A DNA stretch of 32,014 nt from Microbulbifer mangrovi (GTDB lineage: Bacteria; Pseudomonadota; Gammaproteobacteria; Pseudomonadales; Cellvibrionaceae): positions 1 to 32,014 of the forward strand of contig NZ_LZDE01000303.1 of NCBI RefSeq assembly GCF_002009015.1, read 5' to 3'. Of the stretch, positions 25,831-32,014 are shown in pieces. Positions within the stretch are counted from its first letter, which is position 1; each line of letters begins with the position of its first letter. A program made the translations under genes and the position numbers. A model generated the notes under the pieces. It made no database searches and had not been told where the DNA came from. It worked only from the letters and a program-made list of their open reading frames with translations.

Positions 25831-27072
25831 ATGATAAAACCAGTTCCTCTCTATATCGGCCTGCGCTACGTGGCCGCCCGCCGTCGGCAGCAGTTTATTT
25901 CCTTTATCAACGGATTCTCCCTGTTGGGTATGGCGCTGGGCGTGCTGGCGTTGATTGTCGTCACCTCGGTGATGAACGGTTTTGACCGGGAGCTGAAAAC
26001 CCGGATTCTGTCCGTGGTGCCACACGGTTTCGTGATCAACGACGACGGGCTCGAGGATTGGCAGGGCGCGGCGGAGAAAGTGCGCCAGCAACCTCATGTG
26101 ATCGCAGCCAGTCCCTTCGTGCGCGGTTTCGCGCTGGTCGGCGCCAATAACCAGTCCCACGGGGTTGAGTTCCAGGGCGTGGATCCGGTTGCCCTGCGCG
26201 AGGTGTCCGCCGTCGGCGAACATATGCTGATGGGCAGTCTGGATGCCCTGGCATCCCGCAGTTACAACATCGTTCTCGGGCGTATTCTCGCCCGCCAGCT
26301 GGGGGTTATTCCCGGCGATTCCGTCATCCTCACCTTGCCCGAAGTCACCATTACCCCGGCGGGTATCTTCCCGCGCACCAAGCGGTTTACCGTTGCCGGC
26401 GTGTTTTCTGTGGGTGCCCAGGTGGATCAGAATATGGCGCTGATGCATCTGGATGATGCGGCGCGCCTGTTGCGCATGCCCGGCAAGGTGCAGGGCCTGC
26501 AGCTCAAGTTCGACGATATGAACAACGCGCTCGGCCGGGTAGAGGGCTACGCCAGTGCCCTGGGTGAAGGTTTCGAAGGTGAGGACTGGAGTCACTCCCA
26601 GGGCAGCCTGTTCCAGGCGGTGAAAATGGAAAAGACCGTCGTCACCCTGATGCTGATGATCATCGTCGCCGTGGCGGCGTTCAACATTGTTTCCGCCCTG
26701 GTATTGATGGTGGCAGACAAGCGCTCGGATATTGCGGTGTTGCGCACCCTCGGCCTCACTTCCCGCCAGATCATGGCGGTGTTTGTGGTGCAGGGCAGTG
26801 CCATCGGTATTATCGGTGCGCTGATCGGCGGTTTGCTCGGCACGCTGATCGCGCTGAACCTGACCGACCTGGTGTCGTGGATCGAGAGTGTGGTGGGCGC
26901 GCAGATTTTTGATCCGCGGGTGTTCTTTGTCAGTTTCCTGCCATCGGAATTCCGCACCGGGGATGCGGTTATGGTGTTGAGTGCCGCAGTCATCATGAGC
27001 CTGCTGGCCACACTGTTCCCCGCCTGGCGCGCCGCGCAGATTGCGCCGGCAGAAGCGCTCCGCTACGAATAA
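25831..27072 (+). CDS. lolC: Lipoprotein-releasing ABC transporter permease LolC
   Basis: LolC with LolE and LolD extracts outer-membrane lipoproteins from the inner membrane and hands them to LolA. The 413-residue protein has the usual plan: a first helix around 22-47 (FISFINGFSLLGMALGVLAL), a large periplasmic MacB-like domain, and three C-terminal FtsX-type helices ending AWRAAQIAPAEALRYE. I chose the ATG at 25831 (MIKPVPLYIGLRYVAARR). The frame is open back to 25747, but those 28 residues are not family-like. No good ribosome site precedes 25831. LolC versus LolE was assigned by order and by comparison with the second permease. Confidence 0.93.
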   Translation: MIKPVPLYIGLRYVAARRRQQFISFINGFSLLGMALGVLALIVVTSVMNGFDRELKTRILSVVPHGFVINDDGLEDWQGAAEKVRQQPHVIAASPFVRGFALVGANNQSHGVEFQGVDPVALREVSAVGEHMLMGSLDALASRSYNIVLGRILARQLGVIPGDSVILTLPEVTITPAGIFPRTKRFTVAGVFSVGAQVDQNMALMHLDDAARLLRMPGKVQGLQLKFDDMNNALGRVEGYASALGEGFEGEDWSHSQGSLFQAVKMEKTVVTLMLMIIVAVAAFNIVSALVLMVADKRSDIAVLRTLGLTSRQIMAVFVVQGSAIGIIGALIGGLLGTLIALNLTDLVSWIESVVGAQIFDPRVFFVSFLPSEFRTGDAVMVLSAAVIMSLLATLFPAWRAAQIAPAEALRYE

Positions 27073-27120
27073 GCAAGACAAAACCGGCGCGGGGCACAGT
27101 CCTGCCAGCCAAAAAGGTAA

Positions 27121-27882
27121 ATGAATCATAAGATGAATAGCCAAGTGGAAATAAACCCGGAAGAGTCTCACCCGCAAACCGCAGCGGACGTGGTGTTGGC
27201 TTGTCATGCGCTCACCAAAACCTACCGTCAGGGCGCCAACCAGCTGGACGTGCTGCGCGGCGTGGAATTGCAGGTGCCAAAAGGGGAGCGCCTCGCCATT
27301 GTCGGTGCGTCCGGTTCCGGCAAATCGACCCTGCTCAACTTGCTCGGCGGGCTGGATACACCCACGAGTGGTGAAGTGTGGGTAGGGGGCAAGAACCTCG
27401 CCGCGCTGAACGCCAATGAGCGCGGCTGGCTGCGCAACAGCAGTCTCGGCTTCGTGTACCAGTTCCACCATCTGCTCAACGAATTTACCGCGCTGGAAAA
27501 CGTCGCCATGCCGCTGCTGATCGGCAAGCGCTCGGTGGCTGAATCCCGCGCTGCCGCACAGGAAATGCTTGAGGCTGTCGGCCTGGGCCAGCGACTGACC
27601 CACAAACCCGCGCAACTCTCCGGTGGTGAACGCCAGCGCGTTGCCATCGCCCGCGCGCTGGTGGCGCGTCCGGCTTGTGTATTGATGGACGAACCCACCG
27701 GTAACCTCGACCGTTCCACCGCCAAGGAAATCCACAACCTGATGGATCGCCTGAACAGTGAAACCGGCATCAGTTTCGTGATCGTTACCCACGACCCGGA
27801 TCTCGCCGGCGCACTGGATCGCTGCCTGCACCTGGTAGACGGCGAGCTGGTGGAAGGTTGGCAACAGGGCGACGGAGTCTAG
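27121..27882 (+). CDS. lolD: Lipoprotein-releasing ABC transporter ATPase LolD
   Basis: LolD is the ATP-hydrolysing subunit of the LolCDE complex on the cytoplasmic face. The protein has 253 residues with Walker [10 protein letters not shown], the Q-loop YQFHHLL, signature LSGGERQR, Walker [12 protein letters not shown] and H-switch VTHD. The [16 protein letters not shown] segment is typical of LolD. The N terminus carries about 22 extra residues before the core. The ATG at 27121 has AAGG only 3 bases away, and a second in-frame ATG at 27133 is possible. It sits between the two permease genes. Confidence 0.95.
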   Translation: MNHKMNSQVEINPEESHPQTAADVVLACHALTKTYRQGANQLDVLRGVELQVPKGERLAIVGASGSGKSTLLNLLGGLDTPTSGEVWVGGKNLAALNANERGWLRNSSLGFVYQFHHLLNEFTALENVAMPLLIGKRSVAESRAAAQEMLEAVGLGQRLTHKPAQLSGGERQRVAIARALVARPACVLMDEPTGNLDRSTAKEIHNLMDRLNSETGISFVIVTHDPDLAGALDRCLHLVDGELVEGWQQGDGV

Positions 27883-27890
27883 GTCGCATT

Positions 27891-29159
27891 ATGTTTAAGC
27901 CATTACCTGCCTTTATCGGCCTGCGTTACGCGGGCGCCCAGCGCAGCGAAGAAAATTCCGCGGGCCTGGTGTCGTTTATCTCCGGACTTTCCATGATCGG
28001 CCTGATCCTCGGTGTGGCGCTGATGATCGTGGTGATGTCGGTGATGAACGGTTTCGACCGCGAACTGCGCGAGCGTATTCTCGGCATCATGCCCCACGCC
28101 ACCCTCTACAACGCCAGCCCGGATATCAACTGGACGCAGGTGCGTGAGCACGTGGCGGCCGCTCCGGGCATTACCGCTGCGGCAGAGGTGTGGCAGGTGA
28201 ACGGCCTGGCGCGCAATGGTCTGGAAGTTACTCCGCTGCTGGTGCAGGGGGTGAACCCGCAGACCATTGTGAATGTGTCGACAATCGGCGAGTTTTTGCA
28301 GCCGGACAGCTTTGCCGCACTCACCAGTGATCCCGCCGAGCCGGGCATCATTCTCGGTAAGGGCATCGCCGACAAGCTGGAGATCGCCGTGGGCGAGCAG
28401 CTCTCGGTGATCGTGCCGCAAAACGGCACCAGTGAAACCGCTGGCCGCACTTCTGCGCAGCTGGCCGGATTCCGCGTGGTCGATATCTTCCACTCCGGTA
28501 CCGCACTGGATCACTCCCTGGCGCTGGTGGATTGGGCGCAGGCCAAGTCCCTGGCGGGTGGCGCCGGCGGTGCCGGGGTGCAGATGCGTATGCAGGATAT
28601 GCTGGGATCCTTCTCGGTATTCCGGCAGGTCATGGGGCAGATGCCGGAGCAGGGCTACTACGGCAGCGACTGGACCGGAACCCACGGCAACCTGTACCAG
28701 GCGATCCAGATGTCTCGCAACCTGGTGAGCCTGCTGGTATTCCTGATCATCGCCATCGCCGCCTTCAACGTGGTTTCCACCCTGGTAATGGTCGTGATCG
28801 ACAAGCACGGCGATATCGCCATCCTGCGCACCATGGGTGCCAGCACGCGCGAGATTCTGCTGACCTTTGTCAGCCAGGGCGCTCTGGTCGGCTTGATCGG
28901 GGTACTTGTGGGCGGGGTGCTCGGGGTCATCGGCTCGCTGCTGGTGACCGATGCCGTATCCGGGCTGGAGTCGCTGTTCGGTATCCAGTTCCTGAAATCC
29001 GACGTGTATCCGGTGGACTACCTGCCGTCGGAACTGCAGTGGGGCGATGTGGCACTCGTGGTGGGCGCAGGGTTCCTGCTGAGTCTCATTGCTACCCTGT
29101 ATCCCGCGCTGCAGGCGAGCCGGGTGCAACCCGCAGCGGCGCTGCGCCAGGACTTCTGA
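27891..29159 (+). CDS. lolE: Lipoprotein-releasing ABC transporter permease LolE
   Basis: This is the second permease of LolCDE, 422 residues, with the same layout as LolC: a first helix (about 25-47), a periplasmic domain and three C-terminal helices. It starts MFKPLPAFIGLRYAGAQRSE, parallel to LolC. The HGDIAILRTMGASTREI loop, which contacts LolD, is conserved. The ATG at 27891 has AGG at 27881-27883 and lies 8 bases after the lolD stop. A frame open from 27858 overlaps lolD and is not family-like. Two distinct permeases mean the classic LolCDE type, not the single-permease LolF type. Confidence 0.94.
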   Translation: MFKPLPAFIGLRYAGAQRSEENSAGLVSFISGLSMIGLILGVALMIVVMSVMNGFDRELRERILGIMPHATLYNASPDINWTQVREHVAAAPGITAAAEVWQVNGLARNGLEVTPLLVQGVNPQTIVNVSTIGEFLQPDSFAALTSDPAEPGIILGKGIADKLEIAVGEQLSVIVPQNGTSETAGRTSAQLAGFRVVDIFHSGTALDHSLALVDWAQAKSLAGGAGGAGVQMRMQDMLGSFSVFRQVMGQMPEQGYYGSDWTGTHGNLYQAIQMSRNLVSLLVFLIIAIAAFNVVSTLVMVVIDKHGDIAILRTMGASTREILLTFVSQGALVGLIGVLVGGVLGVIGSLLVTDAVSGLESLFGIQFLKSDVYPVDYLPSELQWGDVALVVGAGFLLSLIATLYPALQASRVQPAAALRQDF

Positions 29160-29169
29160 TTCTCTTTTG

Positions 29170-29706
29170 TTAATTGCTTTCGCTGAGTTGGGCCTTGCGC
29201 TGTGCTAGCCGGGCCTTCCAGCGTTTCACCACATGCCAGCGCCAGATTGCCTGCATGGCAAAATAGGCCACAGCGGCAAAGAAAATGCCGCAGATCAGGG
29301 AGCCGGAAAACAGCGGCAACCAGATTCTGCCCACTTCCTCCGTCAACCACTCCCACGACAGCTCAATCCTGAACGGCATATGCGGTGTGCCCAGCATCCA
29401 TGCGCCCAGCTTGTAAGTACTGTAGAAAATGGCCGGCATGGTGATCGGGTTGCTGATCCACACCAGCGCCATGGACAGCGGCAGGTTGCAGCGAAACCAT
29501 AGTGCCAGCACCGCGGCGATCAGCATCTGGCCGGGCAGGGGAAGAAAGCTGGTGAAGATACCCACGGCGAAGGCCACGGATACGGAATGTCGGTTGAGGT
29601 GGAACAGGTTGGGGTCGTGCAGCAGGGTGCCGAGAATCTTCAGGCCACTGTTGGCACGCACTTGTTCGGGAGTTGGCAGCCAGCGCCTGATAATACTCTT
29701 AGGCAT
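29170..29706 (-). CDS. DUF2062 membrane protein
   Basis: This is a 178-residue protein with a basic N terminus (MPKSIIRRWLPTPEQV) and the core SVAFAVGIFTSFLPLPGQMLIAAVLALWF followed by NLPLSMALVWISNPITMPAIFYSTYKLG. This is the DUF2062 signature with its conserved proline/asparagine turn. A third hydrophobic segment lies near residues 130-155, and the tail is basic. The function is unknown. It converges on lolE with only 10 bases between stops. The same pairing with lolCDE is familiar from Pseudomonas. No terminator is evident between them. Confidence 0.9.
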   Translation of the reverse strand: MPKSIIRRWLPTPEQVRANSGLKILGTLLHDPNLFHLNRHSVSVAFAVGIFTSFLPLPGQMLIAAVLALWFRCNLPLSMALVWISNPITMPAIFYSTYKLGAWMLGTPHMPFRIELSWEWLTEEVGRIWLPLFSGSLICGIFFAAVAYFAMQAIWRWHVVKRWKARLAQRKAQLSESN

Positions 29707-30031
29707 GATTCAAATCTGCTCGATACTCTCGACTGGGTGTTCCGAAATCTGACTTTTAGCCCCAATAGGCACCCTTTAAGGATAGGGTGGCGGGGGTGGA
29801 GTGTGACGATACTTGATGGTCGCAGCAGTCAGTGCGGGCGCTATTATGCCCATATCACTTTTTCAAGACTACCATTCTTGCGATCTCGGTTTTAAGACCA
29901 GCCCTAAAGGGCCAATCCCGGGCCCGTAAAGCAACGCAAAAGCAGCCGCCAACTATCCTCTCGCTTGCGTTCTCTTCCAATATCTCGCGTGACTATCCAG
30001 TCAGTCTCCAGTCGGTCGCAAAATGCCAATG

Positions 30032-30039
30032 TGTTGACA
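30032..30039. promoter_or_regulatory. Possible secondary site for the prp regulator
   Basis: TGTTGACA differs by one base from the TGTCGACA core at 30095-30102, 63 bases upstream of it. It also contains a perfect -35-like TTGACA. A second operator or an upstream promoter element are both possible. Confidence 0.3.
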
Positions 30040-30092
30040 GAAAATGCGGTTGACGCAGCAAAACTGGCTATTTAAGCTCTCTAACCCTATAA

Positions 30093-30104
30093 AGTGTCGA
30101 CAAT
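30093..30104. promoter_or_regulatory. Candidate GntR-type operator of the prp genes
   Basis: AGTGTCGACAAT contains the perfect palindrome TGTCGACA. It matches ATTGTCGACAAT, a form I associate from memory with propionate regulators of the GntR/FCD family (PrpQ type), at 11 of 12 positions. It overlaps the expected transcription start behind the TATAAA at 30088-30093, where a repressor would act. The regulator gene starts 55 bases downstream. Confidence 0.55.
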
Positions 30105-30158
30105 CTGAAGTCGAGGCCAAAATCAGCAGTCGCTGAATTGCTTGCGAGGCGAGAGAGA

Positions 30159-30893
30159 ATGGAAGGCCAGGTCAGTAAACCAACCGCTACCGATGCCAAG
30201 GCTGCGTCCGCCGTTGCAGATTCGGGCAAGGCGGTGCGTGGCTCGCAGAGCCTGGCCGATCGTCTGTTCCTCACCCTGCGCAGCGAAATTGTCGAGGGCC
30301 GCATGGCCGCCGGCAGCAAGATCAGCGAGCCCGAGCTGGCGCGTCGCTTTGATGCCAGCCGCGGCAGCCTGCGCGAAGCCCTGATGCGGCTGGAATCCCT
30401 CAGCCTGATCGAACGCCGCGTGAACGTCGGCGCAAGGGTGGTGGACCTGACCGAGCGCGGCCTGCTGGAAATCTACGATGTGCGCGAGGCGCTGGAAGGT
30501 ATGGCCTGCCGCCTGGCCGCCGAGAATCGCTCCGCAGACGACCTCGCCGAGCTCCGCCAGATGCTCGAACGCCACGAGCAGCAGGAAGAGCTGCAGAAGG
30601 GCACCGCGTATTTCCAGCCGGAAGGGGACTTCGACTTCCACTTCCGCATCGTGCAGGCCTCCCACAACGACCTGCTGATCGACACCCTGTGTAACAAGCT
30701 TTACTACCGCGTGCGCATGTACCGCTATCAGCTGGGCATGGCCAGCCCGCGTGCGCACCGCGCCTTCCGCGAACACAGCCACATCATCGAAGCCATCGAA
30801 GCGGGCGATGGTGAACTGGCCGAAATTCTGATGCGCCGCCACATTCGCGCGTCGCGCAGCAATATCGAAAAGAAACTTTCCAAACCTGATTAA
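30159..30893 (+). CDS. GntR/FCD-family regulator, probably of the prp operon
   Basis: This is a 244-residue regulator. A winged helix at about 25-95 contains EPELARRFDASRGSLREALMRLESL, the GntR signature, and is followed by an all-helical FCD domain. That domain has the metal/ligand residues in DFDFHFRIVQASHN and later AFREHSHIIEAIEAGD with histidines. FCD domains bind small carboxylates, and 2-methylcitrate or a related acid is the natural guess because prpB follows 36 bases later on the same strand. The ATG at 30159 has GAGG at 30146-30149. An in-frame TTG at 30138 is less likely. The same gene order is common in Pseudomonas and relatives. Confidence 0.9.
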   Translation: MEGQVSKPTATDAKAASAVADSGKAVRGSQSLADRLFLTLRSEIVEGRMAAGSKISEPELARRFDASRGSLREALMRLESLSLIERRVNVGARVVDLTERGLLEIYDVREALEGMACRLAAENRSADDLAELRQMLERHEQQEELQKGTAYFQPEGDFDFHFRIVQASHNDLLIDTLCNKLYYRVRMYRYQLGMASPRAHRAFREHSHIIEAIEAGDGELAEILMRRHIRASRSNIEKKLSKPD

Positions 30894-30929
30894 AGCCAAA
30901 ACTAATTACTGAGAGAAAAGGGGCAGTCT

Positions 30930-31808
30930 ATGAGCAGACCAGAATCCGCCGGCGCACGCTTTCGCCAGGCCCTGAACGACAACCAGCCGTTGCAGGTGGT
31001 GGGCACCATTAACGCCTACACCGCCATCATGGCCGAGCGCATCGGCCACCAGGCCATCTACCTTTCCGGCGCCGGTGTGGCGAATGCGTCTTACGGCTTG
31101 CCGGATCTGGGCATGACCAGCCTCGAGAACGTATTGGAAGACGTGCGCCGCATTACCGCCGCCTCCAGCCTGCCGCTGCTGGTGGATATCGATACCGGCT
31201 GGGGTGGCGCTTTCAATATCGCGCGCACCGTGAAAGAAATGATCCGCGCCGGTGCTGCCGCCGTGCATATCGAAGACCAGGTGGCGCAGAAGCGCTGCGG
31301 CCACCGCCCGAACAAAGAGATCGTTTCCAAAGAAGAAATGGTCGACCGCATCAAGGCCGCGGTGGACGCGCGTACCGACGACGACTTCTTCATCATGGCG
31401 CGTACCGATGCTTTCGCGCAGGAAGGTCTGGAAGCTGCGATTGAACGCGCCCAGGCGTGTATCGAAGCTGGCGCCGACGGCATCTTCGCCGAAGCGGTCA
31501 CCGAACTGGAACACTACCGCGCGTTCAAAGATGCGTTGAACGTACCGATCCTTGCCAACATTACCGAGTTCGGTAAAACCAAGCTGTACAACAAAGCAGA
31601 ACTGGCAGAATCCGGCGCTGATATGGTGCTTTACCCGCTGTCTGCCTTCCGTGCCATGAACAAAGCCGCGGAAAACGTCTATACCAGCATTCTGGCAAAC
31701 GGCGACCAGCAAGCGGTGGTAGACACCATGCAGACCCGCGCGGAACTCTACGACTACCTGAACTACCACGAGTTTGAAGACAAGCTCGACGCCCTGTTCA
31801 AGAAGTAA
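30930..31808 (+). CDS. prpB: 2-methylisocitrate lyase PrpB
   Basis: PrpB cleaves 2-methylisocitrate to pyruvate and succinate, the last step of the 2-methylcitrate cycle for propionyl-CoA. The 292-residue protein is an isocitrate-lyase-family barrel. The catalytic loop is KRCGHRP (121-127) with Cys123. Mg2+-binding acidic residues are in VDIDTGWGG (85-93) and HIEDQ, and the product-side segment is [10 protein letters not shown]. The ATG at 30930 has AAGGGG upstream. It follows the regulator gene and precedes prpC. A short tandem repeat covers its stop codon. Confidence 0.96.
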   Translation: MSRPESAGARFRQALNDNQPLQVVGTINAYTAIMAERIGHQAIYLSGAGVANASYGLPDLGMTSLENVLEDVRRITAASSLPLLVDIDTGWGGAFNIARTVKEMIRAGAAAVHIEDQVAQKRCGHRPNKEIVSKEEMVDRIKAAVDARTDDDFFIMARTDAFAQEGLEAAIERAQACIEAGADGIFAEAVTELEHYRAFKDALNVPILANITEFGKTKLYNKAELAESGADMVLYPLSAFRAMNKAAENVYTSILANGDQQAVVDTMQTRAELYDYLNYHEFEDKLDALFKK

Positions 31809-31844
31809 GAGCTCAAAAGGTAAGAGTTCAAAAAGTAATAGAGC
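31798..31844 (+). repeat. Imperfect triple repeat over the prpB stop codon
   Basis: Three head-to-tail copies are seen: TCAAGAAGTAAGAGC (31798-31812), TCAAAAGGTAAGAGT (31813-31827) and TCAAAAAGTAATAGAGC (31828-31844). The first contains the last codons and stop of prpB. The other two add in-frame-looking AAGTAA/AGGTAA copies in the prpB-prpC gap, as expected from tandem duplication with later drift. Confidence 0.75.
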
Positions 31845-31891
31845 TTCATCAAGATCAACCGAACACAAAGCAAAAAATAGGGGAAATAAAG

Positions 31892-32014
31892 ATGGCAGAG
31901 AAAAAAGTTGGCGGAGCAGGCCTGCGCGGCCAGGTAGCTGGTAAAACCGCACTTTCCACCGTAGGCGTATCCGGCTCCGGCCTGACCTACTGCGGCTACG
32001 ACGTAAAAGACCTG
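31892..32014 (+). CDS. prpC: 2-methylcitrate synthase PrpC, 5' part only
   Basis: The gene runs off the window, leaving 41 codons. The visible residues start MAEKKVGGAGLRGQVAGKTA and continue LSTVGVSGSGLTYCGYDVKDL. The segment from GKTALSTVG to YCGYDVKDL matches the N terminus of PrpC (citrate synthase family), which condenses propionyl-CoA with oxaloacetate. The ATG at 31892 has GGGGAAA upstream. Its place after prpB agrees. The catalytic residues lie outside the window. Confidence 0.88.
   Translation, partial: MAEKKVGGAGLRGQVAGKTALSTVGVSGSGLTYCGYDVKDL

Larger units (their letters stand above)
29707..30158. other. Intergenic region upstream of the prp genes
   Basis: No gene was found in these 452 bases. 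On the DUF2062 side a small hairpin CACCCT/AGGGTG (29770-29775 with 29784-29789) lies upstream of its start, and GCCC-TAAA-GGGC is at 29901-29912. On the prp side there is a candidate promoter with -10 TATAAA at 30088-30093 and a weak TGGCTA at 30065-30070, 17 bases apart. A perfect TTGACA lies at 30034-30039 with no -10 at proper spacing. Operators are listed separately. Confidence 0.5.

Noticed and set aside
25819-27864. A 681-codon open frame on the minus strand across lolC and lolD
   Set aside because: It is wholly antisense to two firmly identified genes, is rich in His, Gln and Arg from reversed codons, and shows no domain. It is a shadow of codon bias.
1-32014. CRISPR array, tRNA, rRNA, insertion sequence, integron or prophage
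   Set aside because: No regularly spaced repeats, transposase or integrase genes, terminal inverted repeats or RNA-gene signatures were recognised. The coding style is uniform across the window.

Overview
The window looks like a chromosomal core region of a marine or halophilic gammaproteobacterium of the Pseudomonas/Cellvibrionales type (Microbulbifer-like is my best guess, from memory of gene order and protein flavour, not from a search). The reasons are a complete Na+-translocating NADH:quinone reductase operon, a PsrA-type regulator next to nagZ and lexA, long-form GAPDH next to mfd, and a lolC-lolD-lolE cluster. The order lexA/psrA/nagZ ... csiV/mfd/gap ... nqrABCDEF ... sthA ... lolCDE/DUF2062 is, as I recall it, close to the Pseudomonas aeruginosa order. 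No tRNA, rRNA, insertion sequence, prophage or CRISPR array was seen.

Layout. 1-2.0 kb: lexA (minus) with two perfect SOS boxes, a LOG-family nucleotide hydrolase, and a small DUF6763-type protein (minus). 2.3-5.3 kb: psrA with a possible own operator, nagZ (cell-wall recycling) with its terminator, and an MscS channel. 5.3-7.5 kb: a cold-shock-domain protein behind a highly structured leader, then a shared bidirectional terminator and a DUF819 membrane protein (minus). 7.5-12.1 kb: csiV and mfd (minus). 12.1-13.9 kb: a divergent promoter region with a perfect HexR-type operator, then gap. 14.1-23.5 kb: the nqrABCDEF, apbE, nqrM, sthA, thioesterase run, with an intrinsic terminator between nqrF and the likely start of apbE. 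23.6-25.7 kb: a small exported protein (minus) and a membrane-anchored alpha/beta hydrolase. 25.8-29.7 kb: lolC, lolD, lolE and a DUF2062 protein (minus). 30.1 kb to the end: a GntR/FCD regulator, prpB and the start of prpC (2-methylcitrate cycle for propionate).

How the genes fit together. NqrA-F is the respiratory sodium pump. ApbE attaches its covalent FMN groups and NqrM supports assembly of its metal centre. GAPDH and the SthA transhydrogenase set the supply of NADH, and the HexR-type site ties gap to sugar-phosphate status. NagZ, CsiV and LolCDE serve the cell envelope. LexA and Mfd serve DNA damage response and transcription-coupled repair. The prp genes handle propionyl-CoA.

Most of the window is well-known housekeeping DNA. 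I found no convincing undescribed multi-gene system. The points worth a second look are regulatory: the nqrF/apbE terminator and start choice, the cold-shock leader, the long nqr leader, the gap and prp operators, and a small tandem repeat over the prpB stop codon.
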